From: UBA8389 sp942493385
Lineage (GTDB): Bacteria > Bacteroidota > Bacteroidia > Bacteroidales > UBA1402
Assembly: GCA_942493385.1 (NCBI GenBank)
Contig: OW818699.1
Location: 3,410,001-3,474,000, forward strand
Direction: 5' to 3'
DNA length: 64,000 nt
Shown: positions 36,743 through 46,038 of the stretch, in pieces
How the letters are laid out: the number at the start of each line of letters is the position of its first letter
Position numbering within the stretch: the stretch's first letter is position 1
Notes under the pieces: model-generated
Told to the model about the DNA's origin: nothing
Database searches by the model: none
The model's input: the letters and a program-made list of their open reading frames with translations, nothing else
Translations under genes and position numbers: made by a program

Positions 36743-39700
36743 CTAGAATGTTACGTCGATACCAAAGGTGAATGTTCTGTTCAGTGGAAATGCTCCACGT
36801 TGGTAACCATCCAGCAGCGGGCTGGTATAATTTCCGCTTGTCCGGCGTGCTTCCGGATTGACACCGGTATAATCCTCAGCCATCAGATAAACCATGTTTT
36901 GGGCAGAAAAGTACACTCTCAATTCACCCATCTTCATCCGCTTGACAAAGTCGGCAGGTATTCTGTAACCCAATGTAAAATCACGAAGCGCAGCATACGA
37001 ACCATCTTCAACACAATAATCCGTAAGCAACAAGTCGGTGCCAGATGTGGTATTCGAATAGACCGTTTTACCATCGCCGGGGAAGTTCGGACTGACGTAT
37101 CGGTTGGTGGTATACGCTTTGTTGTACCGGAGCTGTTCGTTGTAATACACATTGCTGTTGATGAGATCAACTCCCTGAACACCCTGAATGAGGAAACTCA
37201 GGTCGAAATTCTTATAGGTGAGGTTGTTGGTGATGCCCCACGTGAAATCAGGGAATGGATTGCCAATTACGACACGGTCATCGGCGTTCAACGCATTGTC
37301 CTGATTGGTATTGAGCACCTTCAAGCCTCCGACTATCGGTGTAAACTTGGAATAAACAAAAGGATCTCCTGTTACCGGATCTACCAATGCCTTGGCTTCG
37401 GCCACTTCCTCGAAAGTCGTATAGACGCCATCGCTTTTATACCCGTAGAACTGAATGGCTGGTTGACCTACGTTTGCCCGATAAACTTCGTTTCGTTCAC
37501 CTGTATTGTCTTCCTTTTCCTTGTTTCCGTAATTCAAGAGTGTATTCTTATTGGTCGAAAAATTCAATAACGTTTTCCAACTGAATTTTCCAGTTTCCAC
37601 ATTGGTGGTCACCATTTCCAGTTCAACCCCTTGATTGCGGACTCTGCCAATGTTGTTCCAGTACGACTGATGGCCGGTAATAAGCATTGCCGGCTGACGG
37701 AGCAGCAATTGAATGGTGTTCGAATTGTAATACTCCAGCGAGAAGCTCAGTTTGTTGTTGAATAAACCAAAGTCTAGACCGTAGTTTGCTTCTTTGGTTT
37801 GTTCCCATGTAATATCCGGATTACCCAAGGAACTGCTGTTGGAGGCCATGCCCGAAACCAACGTCCCAGTTCCGCTTCCAAGAATATAATTGCTTGTATT
37901 GGTGGAGTTCATATAAGAATACTGAGGAATGCTGTTGTTCCCTGTCAATCCAAGGCTGGCACGAATCTTTAAATTGGACAACCATTCCAGTCCTTTCAGA
38001 AAGTCCTCTTCGGAAGCTCGCCATCCCACCGATCCAGCTGGAAAAGTGCCCCATTGGTGGCCTTCCGCGAATTTGGAACTGCCGTCCGTACGAATGCTCA
38101 CAGACGCCAGGTATTTGCCTTTGTAGGCATAATTCAACCTTCCCAAATACGATAGGAGCGCTTCGGTATAGTTGAACGAAGTGGTCCCGTCCAGAGATGG
38201 GCTATCCAAAAGTATTTGGGTAGCCATATTAAAGGAAAGCAATTCTTCATCCGGAAAACCAGTGCCGACAATCGAATTGTATCGATTCTCTGTTTTTTGC
38301 AGGGTGAAACCCGCTAATGCTTCAAATTCGTGAAAACCCCATTTTTTGGAATAATTCAACGTGTTTTCGGACAACATTTCGGTACGAAGCGTTGTTTGAC
38401 GAGTCAACGAATTGGGATTTCCTGCCTTATTGGCTGACGTTTTCTCCTTTTTGTTGTACTCCCGATACGAAACATACACACCATCCGAGGTTTTGAATTG
38501 AAGACCAGGCAATAGGTCGATGGTCAAATACGCATTGCTTTGCAATTTATAGTCGTCTGTGAAAATACTGGTTCGTTCTCGAATGGAAACAGGATTCTGA
38601 TTGCTTGAGCTGAAAGGCGACGTACCTGACAAATGCCAGGTTTCCCCATCGTATCCTACTCCACTCAGTGTTGATCCGTTGAAATCACTCGGTTGTGCAT
38701 AATCTCCGGCTGTTTTTCCGGTCAATGTAGCCGTGGCGGCATTGTGTCGGATAGGCATCCAGGAAGCGAATCGCATGTAGTCCGTCAGATCGACGGCAGG
38801 CCGTTCCGTCTTGCTGTACGTAGGACTCAGATTGATCCCTATGGAAACCGCATCCGTTAGTTTAACATCCAACTTGGCTCGAAAACTATACTTATTATAG
38901 GTACTGTTTTTCATAATGCCATCCTCGCTGTTGACGTTTCCAGAAATGAAGTATTTCATATTTTTGGTTCCCCCGGAAGCACTTAGCTGATAATTTTGCA
39001 TGGAACCGTTCTTTCGCAATCCTTCCTGCAGCCAATCGGTGGGTTGATCGGTATACTGGTGCAGTATCAGGTAGGTGGCCCGTTCGTTGTCGGTAATTTT
39101 ATTGAACGCCATGGTCTCAGCACTGATTCCATTGACCGCCGGGTCCAATTTTCGTTGGGCAGCCTCATCGTGCAACAATTTCACATAATCGTCCGTCGAT
39201 AATATTTCCGGAAGCTTCAATGCCGTGCGTACACCAGAGTACATCTTGAAAGCAAATTTCGGGCGCTTGATATTCCCCGTTTTAGTAGTAATCAAGATAA
39301 CACCTCCTGCTGCACGCGATCCGTAAAGTGCTGCCGAAGATGCATCTTTGAGCACTTCTATGGATTCCACATCCCCCATGCTGACCATGGATAATCCATC
39401 CGGAACGGGAAAACCATCAACAACGATGAGCGGATCGCTGCTGGCACTGATGGAACCCATGCCGCGTACACGTATTTTAGGAGCTGCACCTGCTTCGGGA
39501 TTGTTATTGAGAATCTGAACCCCGGCCATTTTTCCCTGCAATGCCTGATCCACCCTCGATACCGGAATTTCATCCAGTTTGTCTGTTTTCAAAGAAGTTA
39601 CCGCTCCAGTCAAATGCGATTTCTTTTGCGTACCATAGGCTACAACAACAACATCGTCCAAACCTCGCGAGTCTTCCACCAACAACACATTGATGACTTT

Positions 39701-39988
39701 ATCCGTTCCCACGACCCTTTCGAGGGACTTATACCCAATATAGGTGAATGAAATGACCGATTTGTTGTTTGGAGCTTGAATGGAATATCGTCCTTCAAAA
39801 TCCGAGATGGTAGCGTTTTGAGTTCCGTTAATGGAAACATTGACACCAATTAACGGATCATCGTTCTGGTCGGTTACTAAGCCACTAATTTTGGTTTGTG
39901 AAAAAACCAAGGCTGAGTTGAGGCAGAAAAAAAGGAACAGAAAGGCAACATTCCTTTGGAATTGACATGAAAGTGTGTTTCTCTTCAT
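36743..39988 (-). CDS. susC: SusC/RagA-family TonB-dependent outer-membrane transporter
   Basis: A 1081-residue protein: signal peptide, a carboxypeptidase-D-like regulatory domain (about 32-110, 'KISGLVTDQNDDPLIGVNVSI'), the plug with 'VVVAYGTQKKSHLTGAVTSL' and 'IRVRGMGS', then the 22-strand barrel ending 'TFGIDVTF'. No extra N-terminal STN or anti-sigma interaction domain is seen, so control is unlikely to go through an ECF sigma pair. It is the first gene of the long operon. The GntR-type regulator is encoded immediately upstream on the same strand, and a palindromic operator lies in the 170-bp gap. Confidence 0.96.
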   Translation of the reverse strand: MKRNTLSCQFQRNVAFLFLFFCLNSALVFSQTKISGLVTDQNDDPLIGVNVSINGTQNATISDFEGRYSIQAPNNKSVISFTYIGYKSLERVVGTDKVINVLLVEDSRGLDDVVVVAYGTQKKSHLTGAVTSLKTDKLDEIPVSRVDQALQGKMAGVQILNNNPEAGAAPKIRVRGMGSISASSDPLIVVDGFPVPDGLSMVSMGDVESIEVLKDASSAALYGSRAAGGVILITTKTGNIKRPKFAFKMYSGVRTALKLPEILSTDDYVKLLHDEAAQRKLDPAVNGISAETMAFNKITDNERATYLILHQYTDQPTDWLQEGLRKNGSMQNYQLSASGGTKNMKYFISGNVNSEDGIMKNSTYNKYSFRAKLDVKLTDAVSIGINLSPTYSKTERPAVDLTDYMRFASWMPIRHNAATATLTGKTAGDYAQPSDFNGSTLSGVGYDGETWHLSGTSPFSSSNQNPVSIRERTSIFTDDYKLQSNAYLTIDLLPGLQFKTSDGVYVSYREYNKKEKTSANKAGNPNSLTRQTTLRTEMLSENTLNYSKKWGFHEFEALAGFTLQKTENRYNSIVGTGFPDEELLSFNMATQILLDSPSLDGTTSFNYTEALLSYLGRLNYAYKGKYLASVSIRTDGSSKFAEGHQWGTFPAGSVGWRASEEDFLKGLEWLSNLKIRASLGLTGNNSIPQYSYMNSTNTSNYILGSGTGTLVSGMASNSSSLGNPDITWEQTKEANYGLDFGLFNNKLSFSLEYYNSNTIQLLLRQPAMLITGHQSYWNNIGRVRNQGVELEMVTTNVETGKFSWKTLLNFSTNKNTLLNYGNKEKEDNTGERNEVYRANVGQPAIQFYGYKSDGVYTTFEEVAEAKALVDPVTGDPFVYSKFTPIVGGLKVLNTNQDNALNADDRVVIGNPFPDFTWGITNNLTYKNFDLSFLIQGVQGVDLINSNVYYNEQLRYNKAYTTNRYVSPNFPGDGKTVYSNTTSGTDLLLTDYCVEDGSYAALRDFTLGYRIPADFVKRMKMGELRVYFSAQNMVYLMAEDYTGVNPEARRTSGNYTSPLLDGYQRGAFPLNRTFTFGIDVTF

Positions 39989-40021
39989 AGGTCATTGTGT
40001 TAAGAACCTTGTTGATACAAA

Positions 40022-40033
40022 TTGGTCGACCAA
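40022..40033. promoter_or_regulatory. Perfect palindrome TTGGTCGACCAA, probable GntR/FadR-type operator of the susC operon
   Basis: A 12-base perfect inverted repeat, flanked AAA/AAT, 34 bp upstream of the susC ATG. It resembles the UxuR/ExuR operator (AAATTGGTATACCAATTT) and the FadR site (TGGTCnGACCA), both bound by the same GntR subfamily as the neighbouring regulator. On the minus strand TATTTTG abuts it, so bound protein would cover the promoter. Confidence 0.65.
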
Positions 40034-40158
40034 AATACAACTAAGTTTTAAATACTGTACATTTTTAAGGATTTATTTTGCAGAATTGATGAATTTAATC
40101 CGCATAAAAATAAAAGACACAAAGCGCTCAAAAAATACTTTATACTATTTTGATATTT

Positions 40159-40860
40159 TTATAACTTTGATTTAGCAAAGTCCAAGACGCCTTGAAGGTG
40201 TTGCGTCATCAGTTCGGCTGCAAGCGTGCCGTTTTTCAACATAATGCATTCTATCATTTTTTTATGCTCGTTGATGGTTTCCGTATTGGTGGCGCAAATA
40301 CGGTCTCGTTGATAGATGGTCATAATATCGGGGATCACAATCAATAACAACGCTTTAAAAACTGGGTTGTGACTCGCTTCCGCAATTGCACGATGAAATG
40401 CGAAATCAAAACCTACCCTTTCTGGAGTGTCAAAGTTGGTCACATAGTCGTCAAAGGCCCGCTGGATTTTTACCAAATCATCTTCCGTACGACGTTCAGC
40501 GCAAAGCCGGATGGTATTCACTTCCAATACAATTCTGGTTTCGACCAAGGAATAGAAATCGTAATTTTGAAGGTTCAACACATCGGAAATCAACCCATCC
40601 AACGTATTAATATCCAACCCATTAATAACAGATCCACTTTGTGGAAGGGTTTTTATGATGCCATAGAACTCTAGTTTATGCAATGCATCCCGCACCTGCG
40701 TTCTTCCGAAACCAAAATCAAGAGCCAGTTTCCTTTCGGCAGGAAGTCTGTCTCCCGGCTTCAATACGCCCGATTTAATTAGTTCCTTAATTTTTGATAG
40801 AACCTTATCGGTTGGTGTTTGAATAATTTGTTCCTTTATCCCTGAAAAATTGTCTGACAT
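40159..40860 (-). CDS. GntR-family regulator, FadR/UxuR subfamily (FCD domain)
   Basis: A 233-residue regulator. The winged helix-turn-helix is at about 18-82 ('IKSGVLKPGDRLPAERKLA', 'GRTQVRDALHKLEFYGII'). The helical FCD ligand-binding domain follows (about 95-225) with metal/ligand residues in 'FDFAFHRAIAEASHN' and 'INEHKKMIECI'. FadR-subfamily members in uronate clusters respond to hexuronates or KDG. It precedes susC by 170 bp and is divergent from the GH88 gene, so it can control both arms. The matching palindrome at 40022-40033 supports direct control (inference). Confidence 0.9.
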   Translation of the reverse strand: MSDNFSGIKEQIIQTPTDKVLSKIKELIKSGVLKPGDRLPAERKLALDFGFGRTQVRDALHKLEFYGIIKTLPQSGSVINGLDINTLDGLISDVLNLQNYDFYSLVETRIVLEVNTIRLCAERRTEDDLVKIQRAFDDYVTNFDTPERVGFDFAFHRAIAEASHNPVFKALLLIVIPDIMTIYQRDRICATNTETINEHKKMIECIMLKNGTLAAELMTQHLQGVLDFAKSKL

Positions 40861-40898
40861 AATCCGATCGTTTTTGGTTGTGACTTATCCTCCAAAAG

Positions 40899-40906
40899 CA
40901 AATATA
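40899..40906 (-). promoter_or_regulatory. -7 element of the GntR regulator gene
   Basis: A perfect TATATTTG on the minus strand, 38 bp upstream of ATG 40860. The divergent GH88 gene shows only a 7/8 match (TAACTTCG, 40918-40925). Confidence 0.55.
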
Positions 40907-40957
40907 AGCTTTTATACCTAACTTCGTTTAGAGGCAAAAATAATTAATTCAAGACAC

Positions 40958-42175
40958 ATGAAACTAAAAAGCATTTTTATATACGTTGCGTTTTTGATCG
41001 GATCGTGTACTGGAATCATCCGTTCTGAAAACAATTGGACACAAGAGAATCTTGATTTTGCAGATAAGCAGCTGACTTTTGCGACAGAAGCAGTTGCCAA
41101 AGTCACTGCAGAGGGGTCCACCAACGCTGACATCAAAATGATTTCACCTAGAAGCATCAACAAAGATGGCACACTGCGAATGGTCACGTATCTAGACTGG
41201 ACAAGTGGGTTTTTCCCAGGCACTTTGTGGTACATGTATGAAAACACAGGCAATGAAAAATGGAGAAAGAAAGCTAAAGAATACACTGAACTCTTGGAAA
41301 AAGGTCAATTTAGGACCAACACCCATGATATAGGATTTTTGATGTATTGCAGTTATGGAAACGGCTACCGCTTAACAAAAGACACCACCTTCAAGCGCAT
41401 TCTCATACAGTCCGCACGATCATTGATAACGAGATACAACCCAGAAGTTGGTTGTATTCGTTCCTGGGATTTTAACAAGCAGCGCTGGGATTTTCCTGTC
41501 ATCATTGACAACATGATGAATCTGGAATTGCTTTTTTGGGCAGCGAAAGTTACCGGCGAAAAGCAATTCTACGTTATCGCCGTCAGTCATGCCAATACGA
41601 CGCTGAAAAATCATTACCGGGAAGACAACAGCTGCTATCATGTCGTGGACTACCAAACAGAGACTGGAGCGGTTCGAAAAAAAGAGACTCATCAGGGGCT
41701 TTCCGACAGCTCATCATGGGCTCGTGGACAAGCCTGGGGTCTTTATGGATTCACGCTCTGCTACCGCGAAACGAACGATAAAAAATATTTGGAACAAGCT
41801 GAAAAGATTGCCGAATACCTATTTTCCAACCCCAACTTACCCGAAGATTTGATACCCATGTGGGACCACGATGCACCGAAAACCAAGGTTACGCCACGAG
41901 ACGTTTCTGCAGCCATGATTACGGCATCTGCCCTATATGAATTAAGCCAATATGATGCCTCCAAAAAAAACCGGTATCTGAAATGGGCAGACAATATTCT
42001 TCGGAATGCATCGGCAAATTACCGCACCCCGCTGGGCTCAGATTACGGATTTTTGCTACAGCACAGCACGGGAAACAAGCCATCTGGTGATGAGATCGAC
42101 GTGCCCATCAGCTATGCCGATTACTATTATATGGAAGCGCTCACCCGCAAGGTGAAGTTGGATAAAAACAAGTGA
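40958..42175 (+). CDS. GH88 unsaturated glucuronyl hydrolase
   Basis: A 405-residue exported, possibly lipid-anchored protein ('FLIGSC' fits a lipobox). The alpha6/alpha6 barrel carries the two catalytic aspartates: Asp124 in 'TNTHDIGF' and Asp184 in 'VIIDNMMNLELL', 60 residues apart, close to the spacing in Bacillus UGL. 'SSSWARGQAWGLYGF' is another GH88 hallmark. The enzyme removes the unsaturated uronic acid that a lyase leaves at the non-reducing end of an oligosaccharide. Its substrate oligomer must therefore contain a sugar after the uronate, which fits heteropolymers better than pure alginate. It is divergent from the regulator and 5 bp before the GH2 gene. Confidence 0.92.
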   Translation: MKLKSIFIYVAFLIGSCTGIIRSENNWTQENLDFADKQLTFATEAVAKVTAEGSTNADIKMISPRSINKDGTLRMVTYLDWTSGFFPGTLWYMYENTGNEKWRKKAKEYTELLEKGQFRTNTHDIGFLMYCSYGNGYRLTKDTTFKRILIQSARSLITRYNPEVGCIRSWDFNKQRWDFPVIIDNMMNLELLFWAAKVTGEKQFYVIAVSHANTTLKNHYREDNSCYHVVDYQTETGAVRKKETHQGLSDSSSWARGQAWGLYGFTLCYRETNDKKYLEQAEKIAEYLFSNPNLPEDLIPMWDHDAPKTKVTPRDVSAAMITASALYELSQYDASKKNRYLKWADNILRNASANYRTPLGSDYGFLLQHSTGNKPSGDEIDVPISYADYYYMEALTRKVKLDKNK

Positions 42176-42180
42176 GAACT

Positions 42181-44640
42181 ATGAAACGCAAATTCCTGCT
42201 GATCCTTATTCTGATCGTACCGTTTTTCTGTACACAAGCCATCGTACCTGCTGGTGATTGCTTGAGATTGGAAAAGAACTGGTTATTTCTTCGGAGTGAT
42301 TTGGGAAGTATTTGGGAAACTGTACGACCGAAGCAAAAAGAAGATGTTCCCGTGTGGGAAAAGGTGACCCTTCCTCATTGTTACAATGCCTACGATGCCG
42401 TTGACCCAACAGTTAATTATTATCAGGGCATCGGATGGTATAAAACCTTGCTTGACATCAACAATCCCTATGCAAATGGTCGTACCTTTCTCCATTTTGA
42501 AGGTTCAGGACAAAAAACGGACGTCTATGTTTATACCAAATTGGTTGCATCGCACGTAGGCGGTTATGATGAATGGAGTGTCGACATCAGCAATGCCGTC
42601 TCAGACTTTCTGAAGTTGCCTGGTCACGAACGGTTTCAAGGGAAAATTCCGGTATCCGTTCGTTGCGACAATTCCCGCGATGCAGAAATGATCCCTTCCA
42701 GTTTGTCGGATTTCAACCTTTATGGTGGCATATATAGGTACCTTAACCTGATCTATACTCCGAAAATTACGTTTGAGGATCTGGCAATCATCGCTGACAT
42801 TAAGCCTAAATCAACCGTCGGAACACTCACCATCAACAGCAAACTCTATGCTCCCGATGGTTTGGTCGGCTCGATTTCCGCTCATATTTTAATTTCTGAC
42901 CCTGATGGTATTACGGTTTTCGAAACTGACCGATTCATCAAAACAATCGATGCCGAGCTCATTCATATACCCATCAAAAAACCTCAACGATGGAGTCCGT
43001 TAGAGCCCAAACTGTATGGCTGCAAAGTAACTCTTTCAGTGAACGATCAGTCCATAGTCATACAAAAGAGTTTTGGGTTCAAACACTTTGAATTCAAGGA
43101 AAATGGCGGTTTTGAATTGAACGGAAAACCGCTTTTCATTCGTGGAACGCATCGCCACGAAGACCATGCCGGTGTGGGTGCAGCAATGACCGAACAAGCC
43201 ATGCGTGCGGAAATGCAGCTGATCAAGGCAATGGGAGCAAACTTTATTCGACTGGGACATTACCAACAATCGGACATCATCCTATCGTTATGTGATTCGC
43301 TAGGCATTCTGGTTTGGGAAGAAATCCCCTGGTGCCGGGGCGGGCTTGGTGGTGAAGCCTACAAGAATCAGGCCCGCCTGATGCTTACCAACATGATTAC
43401 CCAGCATCGGAACCATGCCTCCATCATCATCTGGGGCATGGGAAATGAAAACGATTGGCCAGGCGATTTTGAAGTGACTGAACAGCAAAAAATTCGCAAT
43501 TTCATGAGCGAACTTCACAACCGCTCCCATCAACTCGACTCCACCAGAGTGACAGCCATACGCCGTTGCGATTTTTGCCAAGACATCGTTGATGTGTATT
43601 CCCCTTCCATCTGGGCAGGATGGTACAGCGGACGATTTACGGACTATCGAAACATGTTGGGTTATTACTCCAAACGTGTCAAAAGAATGATGCATGTAGA
43701 ATGGGGTGGTGATAGTCATGCAAGACGATACAGTGAAAATCCCTACATGAATATTGACACTGTCGATTTTAAAACACCTTTCAATCCAATGTTGAAGGGT
43801 GAAAAGGTTCCGGTTACAGCCACCATCAATGTTCCTAACAAAGGAGATTGGAGCGAATCGTACATTTGTGACCTCTTCGATTGGTGTCTGACCGAGCAAA
43901 ACACCATGCCTTGGTTGGCTGGTGCCGCAAATTGGACCTTTAAGGATTTCTCCACTCCCCTGCGCCCTGAGAATCCCATTCCATATGTCAATCAAAAAGG
44001 TTTGGTGACTCGAGATCTGACCCCCAAAGAAAGTTACTATGTTTTTCAATCCCATTGGTCAGAAAAGCCCATGGTACACATTTTCGGGCACGATTGGAAA
44101 GTGCGCTGGGGAAAGGAGGGTGAGCTGAAACAACTGAAAGTCTTCTCCAATTGCAAACAGGTGGAGCTTTTTCTAAATGGAAAAAGTTTGGGCATGAAGA
44201 AACGCAACGACTTGGCATTTCCTGCATCTGGATTGCACTGGGAATCGCCCTTCATCAAGGGAGTCAATGCGTTGCGCGCTGTGGCAACGATGGGCAAAAG
44301 CACACTGATCGATGAGATTTCGTTCGAGTATCAAACGGAGAAATGGGATAAACCAACAACCATTGAAGCCACTATTTTGAAACGTACAGATCTCTATGCA
44401 ATCGTTCAGGCACAGCTCAGGGATGCCAAGGGCGTTTTTTGCCCGGATGCAGCCAACGTCATCGAATTTGACTATGCAGGTGAAGGTAAAATGATTTGCA
44501 ACTTGGGTACTCCGGACGGTTCACGAATCTTGCAGGCCTACAACGGACGAGCAGTAATCAAGGTTGAAATCACCTCTGCACAACAGGGCGTTTTGGCCAT
44601 CAAATCTTCCGGATTGACACCTGCATTTGTCAAACTCTAG
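42181..44640 (+). CDS. GH2-family beta-glycosidase (galactosidase/glucuronidase type)
   Basis: An 819-residue secreted enzyme. ATG 42181 gives a signal peptide ('MKRKFLLILILIVPFFC') and avoids the GTG that overlaps the GH88 stop. Domains in order: sugar-binding jelly roll (about 20-190), Ig-like domain (about 195-300), TIM barrel with acid/base Glu423 in 'GMGNENDW' and nucleophile Glu507 in 'MHVEWGGDSHAR', then a C-terminal Ig-like domain starting 'VFSNCKQVELFLNG'. The coupling to GH88 suggests it trims the sugar exposed after uronate removal. Beta-galactosidase and beta-glucuronidase specificities cannot be separated here. Confidence 0.9.
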   Translation: MKRKFLLILILIVPFFCTQAIVPAGDCLRLEKNWLFLRSDLGSIWETVRPKQKEDVPVWEKVTLPHCYNAYDAVDPTVNYYQGIGWYKTLLDINNPYANGRTFLHFEGSGQKTDVYVYTKLVASHVGGYDEWSVDISNAVSDFLKLPGHERFQGKIPVSVRCDNSRDAEMIPSSLSDFNLYGGIYRYLNLIYTPKITFEDLAIIADIKPKSTVGTLTINSKLYAPDGLVGSISAHILISDPDGITVFETDRFIKTIDAELIHIPIKKPQRWSPLEPKLYGCKVTLSVNDQSIVIQKSFGFKHFEFKENGGFELNGKPLFIRGTHRHEDHAGVGAAMTEQAMRAEMQLIKAMGANFIRLGHYQQSDIILSLCDSLGILVWEEIPWCRGGLGGEAYKNQARLMLTNMITQHRNHASIIIWGMGNENDWPGDFEVTEQQKIRNFMSELHNRSHQLDSTRVTAIRRCDFCQDIVDVYSPSIWAGWYSGRFTDYRNMLGYYSKRVKRMMHVEWGGDSHARRYSENPYMNIDTVDFKTPFNPMLKGEKVPVTATINVPNKGDWSESYICDLFDWCLTEQNTMPWLAGAANWTFKDFSTPLRPENPIPYVNQKGLVTRDLTPKESYYVFQSHWSEKPMVHIFGHDWKVRWGKEGELKQLKVFSNCKQVELFLNGKSLGMKKRNDLAFPASGLHWESPFIKGVNALRAVATMGKSTLIDEISFEYQTEKWDKPTTIEATILKRTDLYAIVQAQLRDAKGVFCPDAANVIEFDYAGEGKMICNLGTPDGSRILQAYNGRAVIKVEITSAQQGVLAIKSSGLTPAFVKL

Positions 44641-44660
44641 TCAAATGAAAATAAGCATCG

Positions 44661-45908
44661 TTACAAAAGCGGTTTGGATGGATTTTTCCAAAACATGACA
44701 TTGGCCGGTGCACGCTTAAACAACAACTCATTCGCCATGAATTCCATATACGGTTGGGTATGTTTCCAGAAAGCGTAATAACCCTCACAAAGATAATTCA
44801 GCCCAGACTCTCCGGTTTTTGTATGAATAATCCTGTTTTTTGGGCATTCCCCATTGCAAAGTTTTTTGAATTGGCATTGCAGACATTGACCAGGCAGCAT
44901 ATCGCGCTTATCCGCTCCGAATCGTAGTTGTTTTTGCGAAAAAGCCATTTCATAGATGGTATGGGTTCTGATGTTTCCAAGTTTGAATTCAGGGAATACA
45001 AAATGATCGCAAGCATACACATCGCCGTTAAATTCCATGACGGTGGCATGACCACATATTTCACCAAAAATACAGACACCAGGCATCGATCCCACCGTTC
45101 CTGCCAGCGTTGCATCAAAAAGTTGGACATAGTATTTGCCCACATCATTCTTTACCCATTCATCAAATATTGTGATGTAAAACTGCCCGAACTTTTTAGC
45201 ATCAACTGTCCAAGGTGCCAAAATGGCATCGTCGCTTCCTTCAGGTGGAAGTAAACAGAGTCCATCGGTTCGAGTCTTCGATAGTTGCTCCACAATGGGT
45301 GCAAACTGCATGTACTGACTGCCAATTTCTTTTAAGAAGTGATAGATCTCAAGCGGATAATCTACATTATAGTCGTTTATCACCGACAAGGTATTAAACT
45401 CAACCTGATGTTTTTGCAGCAATTCTATACCACGCATCACCTGCTTAAAAGTGTCTTTCCCTCCATTATTTTTACGGTAAACATCGTGGCAATGCTCGGG
45501 ACCATCAATCGAAATGCCAATCAGAAAGTTGTTGTCCTTGAAAAACTTGCACCATTCATCGGTCAACAAAGTACCATTGGTTTGCAAGGTGTTGTCAATA
45601 ATTCTCCCACGACCATATCTTTTTTGAAAAGCCAGTGCTTTTCGATAAAAGGAGATATCGCGCAGCAAAGGTTCACCTCCATGCCAGGTAAACAAGACTT
45701 CAGGAACAGGCTGTGCCTGTATATAACTTTCAATGAATTTTTCTAGAGTTTGATCGCTCATCTGGAGATGCTTGCGATTTTCATACAGTTTCTCCTTTTC
45801 AAGATAATAGCAATAGGCGCAGTTTAGGTTGCAACTGGAACCGTTGGGTTTTGCCATTACATAAGTAGGTATGGATAATGGGTTGAAAGCAATAGTGGAG
45901 TTTTTCAT
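44661..45908 (-). CDS. Anaerobic sulfatase-maturating enzyme (radical SAM, SPASM)
   Basis: A 415-residue cytoplasmic enzyme that oxidises the active-site Ser or Cys of sulfatases to formylglycine. The radical SAM cluster motif is 'CNLNCAYC' (Cys26, Cys30, Cys33). 'TWHGGEPLL' follows, and a SPASM region carries cysteines for two auxiliary clusters ('CDHFVFPEFKLGN', 'CLQCQFKKLCNGECPKN'). It is divergent from the sulfatase gene across 130 bp, so enzyme and client are neighbours. It ends 20 bp from the convergent GH2 gene. Confidence 0.93.
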   Translation of the reverse strand: MKNSTIAFNPLSIPTYVMAKPNGSSCNLNCAYCYYLEKEKLYENRKHLQMSDQTLEKFIESYIQAQPVPEVLFTWHGGEPLLRDISFYRKALAFQKRYGRGRIIDNTLQTNGTLLTDEWCKFFKDNNFLIGISIDGPEHCHDVYRKNNGGKDTFKQVMRGIELLQKHQVEFNTLSVINDYNVDYPLEIYHFLKEIGSQYMQFAPIVEQLSKTRTDGLCLLPPEGSDDAILAPWTVDAKKFGQFYITIFDEWVKNDVGKYYVQLFDATLAGTVGSMPGVCIFGEICGHATVMEFNGDVYACDHFVFPEFKLGNIRTHTIYEMAFSQKQLRFGADKRDMLPGQCLQCQFKKLCNGECPKNRIIHTKTGESGLNYLCEGYYAFWKHTQPYMEFMANELLFKRAPANVMFWKNPSKPLL

Positions 45909-46038
45909 TCGATAAAAGTACCTAATTATTCATTTTTTACAAGAAAAACTATTGTTAAGTTTGTACTTTTACATCAAAGGTCTGTCGAAGCTGTCTGAGT
46001 AGTGGGGTACATTCTATGAATATAAACATGCAATCAAA

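Noticed and set aside
36800..37570. A 256-codon open frame antisense to susC
   Set aside because: It lies wholly within a conserved SusC gene and its translation shows no domain or promoter.
43300..44055. A 251-codon open frame antisense to the GH2 gene
   Set aside because: It mirrors a conserved catalytic barrel; no independent support.
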